Shown here piece after piece: positions 22,676-34,470 of a stretch of DNA of 64,000 bases (positions are counted from its first letter, which is position 1; every line of letters begins with the position of its first letter). Both the position numbers and the translations under genes were made by a program. The DNA is from Odobenus rosmarus divergens. Its lineage: Eukaryota; Chordata; Mammalia; Carnivora; Odobenidae. The stretch covers positions 2,883,895-2,947,894 of the forward strand of contig NW_004450464.1 in the NCBI RefSeq assembly GCF_000321225.1. The letters are read 5' to 3'. The notes beneath the pieces are model-generated. The model searched no databases. It saw nothing but the letters and a program-made list of their open reading frames with translations, and was not told the origin of the DNA.

Positions 22676-22872
22676 TGGGTCCCCATATGGCCTCCACTGG
22701 CACTGTAGAGGGAGGGGTTGCCTCCTTACTGGTGGGAGGTGGTGAAGTGCTTACTCTTTACCAGCCTCCTCTGATGCCACCCCAGGGAGAAGGGGAGAAG
22801 TATATCGTTACTAGTGGGTGGGGGTAGAAGTACAGGTTCCTCATGTGTTCTCCACTGATACTACAGATTAAG
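22676..22872. repeat. GC-rich block between two opposed L1 fragments
   Basis: About 195 bp, much richer in G and C than its AT-rich surroundings, with loosely repeated units (GGCCTCCACTGGCACTG; GGTGGGAGGTGGTGAAG; GTGGGTGGGGGTAGAAG; TTCTCCACTGATACTAC). It resembles GC-rich sub-repeat blocks that accompany some old L1 3' ends, but I cannot name it with confidence. Confidence 0.45.
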
Positions 22873-22877
22873 CCCTC

Positions 22878-23112
22878 ATATATCCATAATTACATTAAAT
22901 GTAAATGATGCAAATATACTGATTAAAAGACAGAGATTCTTAGAATTAATTTCAAAACATAATCCAACTTGATGCTGTCTACAAGAAACTCTGTAAAATA
23001 AGATGGAAAAAGATATATCATGTAACATTAATCCAAATTAAGCAAGAATATCTATAGTATGAAATAAGTCCACCAAGAATATATAGCAATCCTAAATGTA
23101 CATACATCAAAA
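22878..23112 (+). mobile_element. L1 LINE ORF2 endonuclease fragment, plus strand
   Basis: Sense L1 ORF2: ATTACATTAAATGTAAATGA, GATTAAAAGACAGAGATT, GATGCTGTCTACAAGAAACT, AGATGGAAAAAGATATATCA, then AGTCCACCAAGAATATATAG and CAATCCTAAATGTACATAC. About 110 bp of consensus is missing between the last two groups. Its end (23065-23110) is an inverted match to 22505-22550 of the minus-strand fragment, so the two fragments overlap in content. Confidence 0.82.
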
Positions 23113-24329
23113 ATGAATATTTGTACATTGTGGTTTAAATTCTGTTTTATTTTTCAAAAGTAGGAATAAAAATAGAATTTTGCCATTGTAGTCTCTCATT
23201 TTTATTGCAATAGCATTGATAGCCCCAGCATGTAAGGTCATTAATATATAAAATACTAGTTGGTGATAATCATGTTTGGATATTCTAGTTTAAGCGGAAT
23301 TAGAAACCTAAAAGTATGCTCATTGTTCACATTTGCTATTATTTTAATGACATTTGAAGCAACTATTTAAATGCTTTTGCCACTTGAGAAAAAACTGTCA
23401 GTACTACACAAGAAGGAGTGAAAATACCAAAACTATAAAAAGAAACGTTCAAAAGCTTCAATCAACCTTTTTGTTAATATTCTTAGCTTTAAAATTATCA
23501 TCATTAAATCTGTATCTAACAAGACAGTGTATTTCAAACAATCAGTTTTCTTCATGGCCTGCTATACCCAATCTAACTGACAAGTGATTATGCAGATTGT
23601 GTCATTATTGTATTATTATTTTTTTGAAATGCCAGTAGACATTCCCTCTAAAGCAGCAAAGAATTACTTTTCAGATTCACTTAAATGACACACATTAACC
23701 TATCTTTCTCTGTCAGCCTTTCAATCGTGCCCAGAGCTTTATGGATAGATGTCTTTAAATTCTAGAGGAGACAAGGTACAATGTTGCGTTCATTATTGTA
23801 GACAGTTGTCATCATACTGCAATGAAAACCCTTTTTAAATTTTTAATTAAAGTCCCAGAATTGGCATGTCCTTTGGGTCTCTGGATAACATAAAAATTTT
23901 GGACTATCTGGAAATGTTAAGAATTTGTGCAAACACAGAAGACTTCCAATACAGAAATAGGTTTAAAGCAGAATGTTCTGCCACTATTTATTCATTGTAT
24001 ATGTCAAACATAAAACAAACACTTCCAACTCAACATCTCCCTTTTATTCCTTCAATAAGGCAGACTTATAAAATAATCATATAATTTGAACTCATATTAG
24101 CTCATTAGAAACACTGATTAAGAATAGTATTTAAGCAAGGGAAAATAAGACAGATTTTTCAGTTAAAAGCATAGAAGAACAAATATACTAAGGGGATTGA
24201 TTGTTCAATCATTAGAAATCTAGATGTAGTACAGTTCTAGGGTCAGTTAAATCATGTATGACTTCTTTAAAAAGCCAGGCTTCTGCTATTGAGCATGAGG
24301 CTTGTGGATGACTGGAATAAACTTTGGAT
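23113..24329. other. Unique AT-rich sequence
   Basis: No named repeat and no gene. Frames at 23354-23587 and 23866-24084 are short and have no domain. Confidence 0.5.
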
Positions 24330-24485
24330 GGGTGTCCACAAAGCCTGTCACATGTGCCAGGCAAATTACCAAGGATTATGTTAAGTGGATTTAAACAGCC
24401 AAATCTGGTTCACGTAGATTATGGACAAATCTTTAATGTAATAATGAAGGATAATCTTGGTTATTGCTTAACAAAGTAATTCACA
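24330..24485 (+). repeat. Local direct duplication, copy A
   Basis: Matches copy B at 24920-25085 in the same orientation. The core 24371-24420 aligns without gaps to 24965-25014, with about 42 of 50 bases identical by eye. Similarity continues with small gaps through GTAATAATGAAGGATAATC against GCAATAATAAGAGATAATA. Offset about 594 bp. I recognise no repeat family. Confidence 0.75.
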
Positions 24486-24919
24486 TGCAGGCATTAATTA
24501 AGTTGTAATTCCTCCTTTAGGAAAAAAAATTCAGGATGGGTCACTATCTTGCACTCCCATGGTCATTTACAGAGACAGCACTTATTCGCACTGTATTGAC
24601 TTGTTTAGGTTGCCAATGAAAATGACCCTTCCTTTGATAAATTGAAAAGAGAGTTTGTGAAAATAGGTAATTTGGGTGAACACTAACAGATAATCGATAA
24701 TTTCTTACTTTTGTAATGTTGATAAAGCAGAGTCTGCAGCTATATGATGGTAATTACTGATGTTCTATTCTGTTTTTCAAATCTAGGTTGAAATTTAAAA
24801 TAATTCTTGGCATTTTTATTACCTATTCCAAAGATAACATGGATCTAGTTGTGTTGGTAGGGAGTGTAAAGACTTAAGAATATATTTTGTTTGAGAAAGA
24901 AGCTTGGTGTAATAGCCTT

Positions 24920-25085
24920 CAGGTGGACGTCATAGAGCCTGCTGTTGATAGCAGGGAGATTATGAAGGATTATATTAAATGGATTTTATCATCCAAATCT
25001 AGTTAACTTAGATTTGGGGTAAACTATTTGTGCAATAATAAGAGATAATACTTGTTCTTATTATCAAACAATATAATTTAGATTA
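24920..25085 (+). repeat. Local direct duplication, copy B
   Basis: Partner of the block at 24330-24485 (see there). Shared phrases include AAGGATTAT, TGGATTT, CCAAATCT and TAGATT in the same order and spacing. Either an old segmental duplication or two copies of an unnamed ancient repeat. Confidence 0.75.
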
Positions 25086-25211
25086 TATAGAAACCAATTA
25101 TTCCACAGAGTCTTATCAGTATAATAAGCATAATAAGTAGTTTGTTGGGAAAATAACATTTGAAATTTGAGGGTTTCTTATAATTCAACCTCTCAATGAA
25201 CCATTTCAGTC

Positions 25212-25385
25212 TGATTTATTCATTCAACTCATGTGTAAGGTACTAGGAACTGAGTACACAAGATGAACAAGATAACTCTTTGCTTTCACAGAGCTTATAT
25301 TTTATACAATGAGCAAATAAACACTTAACAGTATAATTGAATATCTGGTAGCAATAAGTCTATGAGGGAAACTGGGATGCTAATG
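25212..25385 (-). mobile_element. L2 3' end fragment, minus strand
   Basis: TGATTTATTCATTCAACTC, AGGTACTAGGAACTGAG, ACACAAGATGAACAAGAT, TTCACAGAGCTTATATTTTA and TGAGCAAATAAACACTTAAC follow the antisense L2 3' region step by step. Confidence 0.72.
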
Positions 25386-25744
25386 TGTATAGACAGAGCA
25401 AAATGGAAGGCAATGTTATCACTTGGTAATAAGTCCATAAGGGAAACCAAGAGCTGATGGAGTACTTCTGTGCATAGGCAAAAAGACCCTCAAGAACAGA
25501 GATGTAGATAAATCTAATGTCATTATGAATTCATATTTATTCTTATCTCTATTAGACCAGAGCCTATAACGAAAGATCCCTATTCCCCTTACTATATTCT
25601 CCAAGTAGCCAGGTTGAACTGTGGGACTTTGGGCTACTTCAGTCTCACATTAGTAAAATATTCATTGGGTTATTTGTTAGCCTATTTCTGGCTTGATGGA
25701 AATAAAGATTTACTTTGATACTCGCTTAACTCTGATGGATTTTG

Positions 25745-25960
25745 CTTTCATTAATTCATTTGTTCTTTCATCCTTTCAATTTATATGTATACCAAATGCC
25801 TACTAAACACAGAAGACTTTATAGTACACAAGTGATGATTTGGATATAGGCCTTGGTGTTGAATAGGTAAGATACAATTTGTAAAGAAAGATTTGTAGTA
25901 ACAAGGTAGAGAGTTTCAGATGCCTTAAGAGAGGTAGAGATTCTGTTAACTTTGTAGGAG
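25745..25960 (-). mobile_element. Probable second L2 3' fragment, minus strand
   Basis: TTCATTAATTCATTTGTTC, CCAAATGCCTACTAAACACA, then AGACTTTATAGTACACAAG and AACAAGGTAGAGAG, in antisense L2 order but strongly diverged. Confidence 0.5.
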
Positions 25961-26104
25961 ATGGCTTATCTACCATTTGTTTACTTGCTTTTGCTTTTAT
26001 GTCATTCTCTCTGGGTCTCTAAGGCTCTATTAATATTTCAGTGGTGTCAGTGAGAAGAAATGCATTGAACAGTGTTTCAACTGAATCTGCTTGCTTATTG
26101 ATAC

Positions 26105-26225
26105 CTAGACCCTGGGTTTCGGGAGACCTAGGTTCTGTCGTTCACTCTGAACTTTAGGCAAGCCATTTAACCTCTGAACCTCACTTCCTCAGCTACAAAG
26201 TGAGGATTATGGGGTAGATACTGTT
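26105..26225 (-). mobile_element. MIR SINE core, minus strand
   Basis: Antisense MIR: CTAGGTTCTGTCGTTCACTC, CTTTAGGCAAGCCATTTAACC, TCTGAACCTCACTTCCTC, AGCTACAAAGTGAGGATTATG, then GGTAGATACTG. Confidence 0.83.
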
Positions 26226-27591
26226 TTAGACCCTTTCCAATGCAGGTTAGTGTGCATTCTGTTATTTTAGCCACAGAACAAAACAGGCACAGAAGAATTT
26301 AAATGTAAACATTTGATTTTTTATTTTGCTCTCCTGAAACCTTTTTTTTTAATTTGAATTTAGCCGTTATCCTACAAAGCAATATTTTCTTTATGATTAT
26401 GGAGTCTATTAGAAAGACTTCATTTTGATTGAAGCCTTAGAATAACAGATGTGTTATTCGTGAAGAAGATAGAGATGGTGTCCAGTTGCCTGTACTGAGA
26501 GGTAGCCAATAGACTGCTTATAATGAGAAAATCATTCTTGAAGGACACACTGAACAGTGGCTTGTATTCATATGTAATTCTATTGTGACCAGACAGATGG
26601 GTGACTATAAACAAAATATCTTTCTATTCCCTTCTGAGACATATACAGGGTTGTCCTTCCTTCAGTACTGTCATGGAGCTATACGCAATTAGCTACAGAA
26701 TGTTAGCCACCCTGCTGGATGCAACTCAACATCTCTCTCTGTGGTATATAATAGTACAAAAGTGACATTAAACCTATCAAACAATGGTATTCAGGCAGCA
26801 TGGCGTCACTCATACCCAGCTGTTTGTGTTAGTGATTTTGTTTTTCACCAGAGGAGATTTTGGGGGGAATGTAATGAATGGACAGGCTCATGCTTACTTT
26901 TAATGAACCCCAAGTTAATGCTTTGGTCTTTTTCTGTCCATTTAAATGCAGAGGAGTGCATTTCACATCATAATGAAATAAACACTAATACACAACCTCC
27001 TTTCTTCATTCTGAGCCTCTGCTTCCAGAATTAATAGCTTTCTAGTAGGGGATGTTTGACATTGTTGCTAGACTCTAAACAGGGATCTAATTCAGAGACA
27101 GATTTACATCAGCTTGTATTTTGACTTTTAATTCCTCTGGCAACTGAAAAGCAAACAAATCAAGACAAAATAATTAGTGACTTAATGAAAATAAATCAGA
27201 ATGACCCATGTGTTTAATCCACGAGAGTCTCTCTCTTCAAAACTCCATTTTGCTTTGATTAGTATGTCCTCCATCACAGTGAACTCTAAAGCTAACAATG
27301 TAGGTCAGATTAATAAAATAAATGCTAAAACCAATGTCTATAAGAATGAGCCATTCAAAAAATATGATGAACTAAAAAAGTTTATGTGAATCCATAGTTA
27401 ATTCATGATTTATGATTTATATCTCTGTTTAGTTACAGCGGAGGCCAGTTTTGTGTATTTATAAATATGTGACATTAAATAAACATACTTTTTTGCCTTT
27501 ATTATATATCTTCTTTCTCTTTCTACTGAGTTCAGTAACAACCAAAAACTGCAAGTTCTGTTTAGCAGATGGGCAACCATCAAGCAGTTAA
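26226..27591. other. Unique non-coding sequence
   Basis: No repeat family or gene identified. A 97-codon plus-strand frame at 26741-27034 has no recognisable domain. Confidence 0.5.
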
Positions 27592-27692
27592 GTTACCGAG
27601 TGCCTCCAATATTCTAAGGCCCTCTGTACAGAGATTTCAGGTTGCACAGGGTACACTTGCTGCCCTCAAGGATTTTATAATCCAGGGACCCA
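27592..27692 (-). mobile_element. Probable L2 3' fragment, minus strand
   Basis: GAGTGCCTCCAATATTCTAAG, GGTTGCACAGGGTACAC, TTGCTGCCCTCAAGGATTTT and ATAATCC correspond to the antisense L2 blocks for GAGCACCTACTATG, GGGATACAG and CCCTGCCCTCATGGAG. Confidence 0.5.
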
Positions 27693-27702
27693 GTGCAGTA
27701 AC

Positions 27703-27812
27703 TGACATCATCAGGATCATCAGAATCACCTGGAGATCTTTTAGATCATTTGGGGCAGTCATACAAGGAGGTTCTGATTCAGTGAGTCCACATTAGAATT
27801 CTGAAATCAATC
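27703..27812 (+). mobile_element. MER5A-type hAT MITE fragment, plus strand
   Basis: CATCAGAATCACCTGGAG followed by GGTTCTGATTCAGTGAGTC and ACATTAGAATTCTG. This is the MER5A order with the middle shortened, and the opposite orientation to the copy at 9.2 kb. Confidence 0.72.
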
Positions 27813-27862
27813 TTTTCACAGTTTCCATACTGATTTCAATAAACACTCAGGATTCGGAGCTT

Positions 27863-28045
27863 TTTTTAAAAAATGTAAATATATTTGACGTACAGCATTG
27901 TGTGAATTTAAGGTGTATGTGTTAATTTTGTCCGTTTAAATATTTTAATATGATGCCATTGTAGCAATAATCAGCACCTCTCTCACATTTCATAATTATC
28001 ATTTTTCTGGTGGTTGGAATAAACATTAGGACCTTCTGAAATAAA
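27863..28045 (-). mobile_element. L1M 3' UTR fragment, minus strand
   Basis: Antisense L1 3' UTR wording: ATTTGACGTACAGCATTGTG, TTTAAGGTGTATGTG, TGTAGCAATAATCAGCACC, TAATTATCATTTTTCTGG, GGAATAAACATTAGGACC. Old L1MA-type copy. Confidence 0.7.
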
Positions 28046-30893
28046 TAAAATAATTTAGTCTGGCAAAGATTTTAGAAAACATCTACCTATTCCAACACCT
28101 TTGTTAGAGTGGAAAGCCTAAGAATCACAGAGCTGGTGGAAGAACCCAAACTAGAATTAGGAGCCCTGATTAAGAATGTTCCCCATGTTCAAACCCAATT
28201 TCCATGGGAAGTCGATGAGTAATAAGATCATTCATGATTCTACCTCTCTCAGTGTCTGACCAGGGTGTTGTCTTCTGCAACAGAGTTTTTTCTTTGCCTT
28301 GAGGGTGGGAGTAACCCCAGGGATCAGGTCTTAAGTCATGGAAGGGGGGGAGGAGGGGCAAGAGGGAGCTCAGATGTGGCTTAGCTTAAACATTAATGTG
28401 GCCTTTGCTGTTATTTGAAAATTTGGAATTAGTGTCACTGTCCCTCAATTATTCTATGTCTTCTAGCCTCGTCCTCCTTTATTTTAGAGGTAGGTTGCGT
28501 AGAACAAAGAAAAAAAAGATCATGAAACTAAAATATTAAGCAATTACTATCATAGTTTTCCTACCTGTCTTCTTCATCAGTTTAGTATACCTATGGTGAT
28601 CACATTTTTCATAGTATTGTTGGTGTGTTAAGCTTAAAATGAAGGTAAGTTTAGGGATAATTGCCATCTTCCTGTGAATTCACAATTAGCCTTATGTCCC
28701 GAGATATGTATCATGTTCTGATGCCTTTGGTCTGTGATTTCATCTCCAATTGTTCTGTCTTTGAGGAATACAGTGGAGGCCAGTCAGTGATGGTATAGTC
28801 ATTGACAAGCAGTCCCTCTGTCTGTCAGTCAGCCCCTTTCAATGCTGCATGCTTGTCACTGTGAAATACCCATGGTATCCTGGCCTTTGTAAATTAAAAA
28901 CAGCTCCTCTCTAATATGATATCAGGCCTAATTAATTATTCATAAATTATTATTTTCTTGATTATTCTTCTTACGCGGCTGTAAGTGACACTAAAAGTCT
29001 AGACTCTGTTTTTGGAATGCATAAGAGCAAACAAAACAATGGCTTTAAGGGAGGTGAACCAGATACTCTCTTTGTGTGCAGTAATGTAATGACAAAGCAA
29101 AGCCAAGAGTGGGAGAGATTATGCCATTAACGTTGAGCACTGCTTAAAGAACACGTGTTTTCCAAAATGCAGAAGGAGAATTCCTTTTTATCTCAGCTGT
29201 GCTTAAATATTAGATGGTGTATATGGTTAAATACCGGTATGTGGCTGTCCGAGTGTATCTGGGTCTTCCTGTGCACTGTCCCCCACCCCCACGAACGTGT
29301 ACAAGGAAGAGCTGGTTGTGGGTCATTATAAATCCTCTAGTGTACTCCTGCCACTGTCTTACAACTGCAAGGAAGAACGACTCCTTCTCATCCCCTGCCT
29401 TTCCCCACGGCAGCTTATAGGGGAGGGCCCTTGGCCCAATGGCCAGCCTGGCTATACAATGTGTACAACATGCAAGGGGGCCGATAGTGAGCGGGGCTTC
29501 TGGCAGCTCTGCCTGCTTCTCGTGGCTCCTCTTTCATAACAGCTTCCTGGGCCTGGCCAATGGATTTTACAACTTTCCTGCAACTGACAGCAGAAGTTGG
29601 ATAAAATGGGAAGCAGGGCAGACCTAGGACATTCCCTACTTGCAAACTCCCTAAAGCAAAATATAATGGATGAATCCAGGGATCTTTCTTATTCATTCCT
29701 GAGAGTGAAATGAGAACAGTAAAAATAATAAGCGCAAACACTGGTTTGTACATTATGGATACGTAATAGGCAGTGGGCTACCTCACAGTACGGCTGACTG
29801 CAGCCCTGGTTATTTAAGGAGTCGATGATGCATTTGGTATTTTTTTGGTGAGGAGGGAGGAGGTTGGTGAGGACAAGACGGTGTTTTCCTGGGTCTGTTT
29901 GCAGATATTGTCTATGCATGTGGAGAAGGGGCGAGAACAGAGGCCCTCCATGGAACACTGGTCTCTGCCTTGGTTGTTGTTATTGTGAGCCCTAGAGCTG
30001 TGGAAGTCATGGTGTCAAGATATTTTGAGCTGCTTTCACTGGACCCATGTAACCCAACAATCTTTTTAATTTGTAATAGTCACAGTATAAAGCATGCAAT
30101 CAAAGAAAGTGAGTGAGTACAGTAATATATGGGAAATTAATTTCAAAAACACATTCAGGACTGGGTTTTTCCAACTTCCTGGTGGAAGTTAAAATTTACA
30201 TAATGAAATCAAATAGGTTAATTCTGCTCAAATACTGCCTTGGTCTGTAAGGACAAATACCAGTGTTATTGAGCTCTTGTCAAGCCCTTTGTTTTGCTTT
30301 GTTTGTGCTTCATATGGTCGTCTTCTGGCCATTAGGGTGTAGCAATATAGACAAGCTTTGGCAAAACAGGAGAACATTTGACAACTTTATAAATGTTGGT
30401 TAAACATCTTCACTTGCAGATCTAGCTGCTATGTAATTTCGGTTTGTATTTTATGGCCAGCAACTCTCCATAAGAAAACATTTCTATATCAGTTTTCGTT
30501 TTCTGTTTGAACTATCTTTTTATTTCTCTCCTGCATTTACTTCTTTTTTTTCTCTGCTCACTCTTTCCATGGGAACACACTCAGTAGAATGGAGGGTGTA
30601 TATCTGTATAGGCAAAACACTGTTGAAGCTGTGCTCACATTAGGCATTTCCAAACATTCCTATGTGCACAGCAGCTATTTCAGCTTCGTTTTATAAATAC
30701 ATAGAAAATGAATAGGTGAATGTGTGAACAATCATTAAAAATATAATTTTAATTTAACATTTTCAGAAGGCTTTTATTAATTTCTTTGCCTTGCTCTTTC
30801 CTACCTAAATAATTTCTGTTCTAAAATGTAGCCTTCAAATAAGCTTAATCCTTATTACTAGCCTAGAGAGTTGTGCATATATATATTTACAGA
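28046..30893. other. Mostly unique sequence with a GC-richer island
   Basis: A weak MIR-like piece lies at about 28110-28165 (AAGAATCACAGAGCTGGTGG). TAAT-rich sequence at 28925-28990 resembles homeodomain-binding clusters. 29214-29640 is GC-richer than its surroundings, with overlapping open frames on both strands (29297-29539 plus, 29415-29753 minus) but no recognised product. No gene is called. Confidence 0.5.
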
Positions 30894-30924
30894 GACACAC
30901 ACACATACACACACATACACACAG
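30877..30924. repeat. TA/CA microsatellite
   Basis: CATATATATATTTACAGAG followed by interrupted (CA)n: ACACACACACATACACACA repeated twice. About 48 bp. Confidence 0.9.
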
Positions 30925-32219
30925 ACCTTAGAACAGGCTACGAGTGCAGGAAAGACCACTGAGTATTTCCCAGTAGCTCTGCAGTGCGGAAAGATGCTCT
31001 CTGTTTAGGGTTGGGATGGGCTGTAGATACACTGAAGCTCTAAAACTAATCTCCCATGACTTCCTTAGCCAAAATCTGTATGAAAAGTTCAAGAAGTCAG
31101 GAGCAGAAACTTGTGATGACCCAAATCACAGAGGGTGTGAAGCTCTGTGTCCTGGTCAAGGTGGATGAGAAAAGAATGTGGACGTGTTTAGTGTCAGGAA
31201 AGGGGCAAGAAAGTAGGGAGGGTCCTGAGCTATACCCTAGACTGGACAACCGTTGGAGTTTACAGCTTGCTTTTATGAGCCCTACAGAGATTAGTTTGTG
31301 GGAGGGTCAGCCTGGTATAAAGGGTCAGGGGTGGAGAGTTCATTGGTCTGGTTTGAGAAAACAGTGATAAAACAAAAAGGAATCCATCTACTTCAGAGCT
31401 CCCTTTGTGAGTAGCAGTGTTCCAGTAGCAATTCTAGGATAAAATGCTGTGAAGCAAAAAGAGGTTCTTTTGTTATTACTGTAGCTCCTTGGCTTCAGTT
31501 TGGTTTGATGTAAATCAATTTCCACATGTGTATCTCCTTGTTAAGAAACTGATTTTAAATCCTCTGTTGGGTCCTCACCCCATACTCTTATCCAAAATAG
31601 GAGATAAATGAAACATCTATGCTATCTAAAATAGAATTTTTAATAAACCATTTCCTCTGGAAACTTCCAAAATGAAGTCTGTATTTCAAAAGGAGCACCT
31701 TTTGCTATAAAGGAAGGAACAAGGTAAAATTGAAAAGTTAATCAAACAAATGTGTATTTTAATTCAAGTCAATTGGTTGCATTTTCATGTGGAATAACAT
31801 TTTCAAAGATATATTTTTGAAATAACCCTGTAAATTTAAACTCAATATTCCTTCTCTGATTTCCTTTTTATTTGCATTAAAAAATCATGGTCTTGCTTTG
31901 AACATTTTAAGGTATTTTAAAAGCCTGTAGCAGAATAACTAAGCCTTTGAAATAATATAGTAAGGAAAATATAAATACCATGACTCTAATAATTATTTCT
32001 CTAGGCAAAGGATTGAACATAATTGTGTATTTTTGAAATCAGAAATGGCCAGAGAAATTTTTCTGCAATTTGATGACTTCCTACTACCTACTTGATAAGC
32101 ATGGCACTCCTTAGTATGAAATACAGCCACCAGCTCCAGGCTAACATATTAACTTCATCCTCTGGCTCAGTTGTTTGCTCTTCTGTTTTTCCTTCTACAA
32201 CGTGGTGCCTTTGTTGTTC
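30925..32219. other. Unique non-coding sequence
   Basis: Includes a 103-codon plus-strand frame at 31056-31367 starting MTSLAKICMKSS. I see no domain, signal peptide or splice-site context, so it is not called. The rest is AT-rich. Confidence 0.5.
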
Positions 32220-32500
32220 TTCCCTCAGCTGAGGCTGGTTTTTGTACTTCTCTAGCTGGAAACCCTCATTTGCCTTTTGAAGCCCAGTTTCAGTGTGTCT
32301 TCCTTGCAGTGCATTTCTTAATTCCTCAGGTAGTTACTCTGTATTTTGTGTCCTTTTGGCACTTTGTATATAATGGTGTTTCAGCACTGAGTATGTTTCC
32401 TCCTGTATTTTTATATGTTCACATGTCTATCTCTCTAGATTTGTGCTTCTCACTCCTAGACCGTATGTCCCCCTCTTATAATAAACATTTTGTAATGCCC
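32220..32500 (+). mobile_element. L2 3' region, plus strand (diverged)
   Basis: Sense L2 order: TTTTGAAGCCCAGTTTCAGTG (consensus CAAGGCCCAGCTCAAATG), CTTTTGGCACTTTGTATATA, TTCACATGTCTATCTCTCTAG, GCTTCTCACTCCTAGACCGT. The apparent 121-codon frame at 32171-32536 falls on it and is not a gene. Confidence 0.57.
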
Positions 32501-34384
32501 TGTTATTATCTTAACATGGAATCCTTAGTTATGTGACCTACCTATCTTATTTTTAAATATCAATGTTTCTCCCCATCTGTAATATATAGGGAAATAAAAT
32601 AAAACTATTTTACATTTTACTTATAAACTAAGATTTTCAATATTAAATGCTTAAGAGTACTTTGACTACAAGGTAGAAATGGCCCCTGCAAATTTCCAAA
32701 ATGCACCCTAGGGTACAGTATCTTCTCCACTGAGAAGCATTGAGATGGACAGTGAGCTTCATTATAGCCCAGACTACATCCGTGTAATTTACCATTTACC
32801 CCACTACTTACACAGTGAGTAAACGTGTCTGTAACACTAGGCTGAGAATTACCTGAAAATGAGGAATTAATACATCTTACTGTTGTATCTCTAATGTATA
32901 GTATTCACTAGTTTCCACTGAGTGTGTTTTAAAATGTTTTATTGGTCTATATCAGAAATCTATTAAGAACTTAAAATAACTGGATGGACAAAAATGAGTG
33001 GTTTTCTATATCAATAGGTACATTTCAATTTCTTACATATGTACTAATAACTTTTTCAAAGGAAGCAGGAGTAAATGAAAAAGTCAAAATATACATGTTG
33101 AATTGTCATTATTGATAATCTTATATACCCCTGGAGTTTGCAGAACCTAAGTTCTAATTTTTCTGAGCCAGTATCCTTAGTTCTCTAAAATATGGGATAG
33201 GATACCCTCATAATGCTATTGAATATCATAAAACTGTGAAGAATATTCAAATGGATTGTCTTTTTAGTTCAGTTGCTTTTTTTATACCTCCAATTTTTGA
33301 GCAGTGGAAAAATAAATGCATGTAGCTTTTATTAATCTCATACATTGCCCATAGACCATGACAATTTGGTGTAGGGTCTAACTAATGAAACAAAATGCTG
33401 CCAATAGTTCCTAAAATAATGAGATTAAGTAATTAGAGAAACAACCAAGAATTTTGCTTTTGGTTATAGAATAGTTGAACAACTTAAAAAAAAAAAAAAA
33501 GAATTTTATAAATATCTCCTTGCTCATCTCCTAGCAAGGGTAAGGTAATGTTGGATGATACCTTTAAGTGGGAAATGTTGGCAAGGAATATTTACATGTT
33601 ATTTATGTTCTTGATATTCAAGAGAAAGAATCCTTCTCATTGCCTGTGTTTATCAACTTAAGCTTAAAATTTGCTGATGAGAAAAATGGAAAGAAATTAT
33701 AGGTAAGTTTTAAATCACAGAAATGATTTCAGCTAATTAAATTAGCAGCATAAAAAATTGTGAGGAAAACCCATTGCAGGAGAGTTATAAAGATTGGTTT
33801 CATTAAATACCTACACATAAATTTTGCAGCTAAGCACTGAAGTGCATTGAAGACCAGGGGATATTGGGGAAGTGCAGCTAGGATAAATTCTGAATAAGCT
33901 GATGTTTTTTGGACATTTAGAAATAAAGATTCCAAAGGAAGAATGTGTAGGGTCATACAAACGTTCTAGAATACATCCTGGGGAGATGTGTAAAGAGAAG
34001 CTTCCTCACTAAATTATTCTTCGTGTTCTCAAAGATCTAGAGAATAAGAAGTCAAATTCCTTTTGACTTCTAGGATAATCTTCTTGAACACTTAAAAGGA
34101 ACATTGTGATTTGCCTCAGATGTAGCTACCCTTAAGGAGCATCAGTAGCCAGAGATGTTTTTGAAGAAAACAGCCAGTTATTGTCTGTAGTTGAAAATAG
34201 GGGAGTTACTGTCATGGAATGGCAGTCAGGGAAATTGTTGGTAACATTAGTGGTCTGTACTCCATGCCTCTAATTTTCTTCTTTTTGTCCTTGGCTTTTC
34301 TCCTCTTTCTTTTTCTCCTTTCTTACTCATTGTAAGGTGAGGTAATTGTGTTACACTGACTCTGTTAAATGTGCTTCATGCAAT
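32501..34384. other. Unique AT-rich sequence
   Basis: No gene. An A15 run lies at 33485-33500 without SINE or L1 sequence beside it. A phrase near 32700-32755 (CACCCTAGGGTACAG, TGAGAAGCATTGAG) hints at an old hAT MITE but is too short to call. Confidence 0.5.
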
Positions 34385-34470
34385 ATTGGTTCATGTATTC
34401 ATTCATTCAACAGATACTTATTGGTCACTGCCTCTGTGTTCATTGGCTTGTCTAGATTGGTCTAGGTTAA
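34385..34470 (-). mobile_element. Short L2 3' end, minus strand
   Basis: TTCATGTATTCATTCATTCA then ACAGATACTTATTGGTCACTG, the antisense of the L2 terminal (TGAATGAA) repeat and preceding AATAAATRTTTGT-like text. Confidence 0.58.

Noticed and set aside
21617..23112. Simple twin-priming inversion of one L1
   Set aside because: The two arms share part of the same ORF2 sequence, which a single inverted insert should not do, so I list it as unresolved instead.
31056..31367. 103-codon plus-strand frame starting MTSLAKICMKSS
   Set aside because: No domain or homolog I can recognise and no flanking splice signals. A conservation-based coding test would be needed to revive it.
32171..32536. 121-codon plus-strand frame
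   Set aside because: Largely coincides with a diverged sense L2 3' region; not a host gene.
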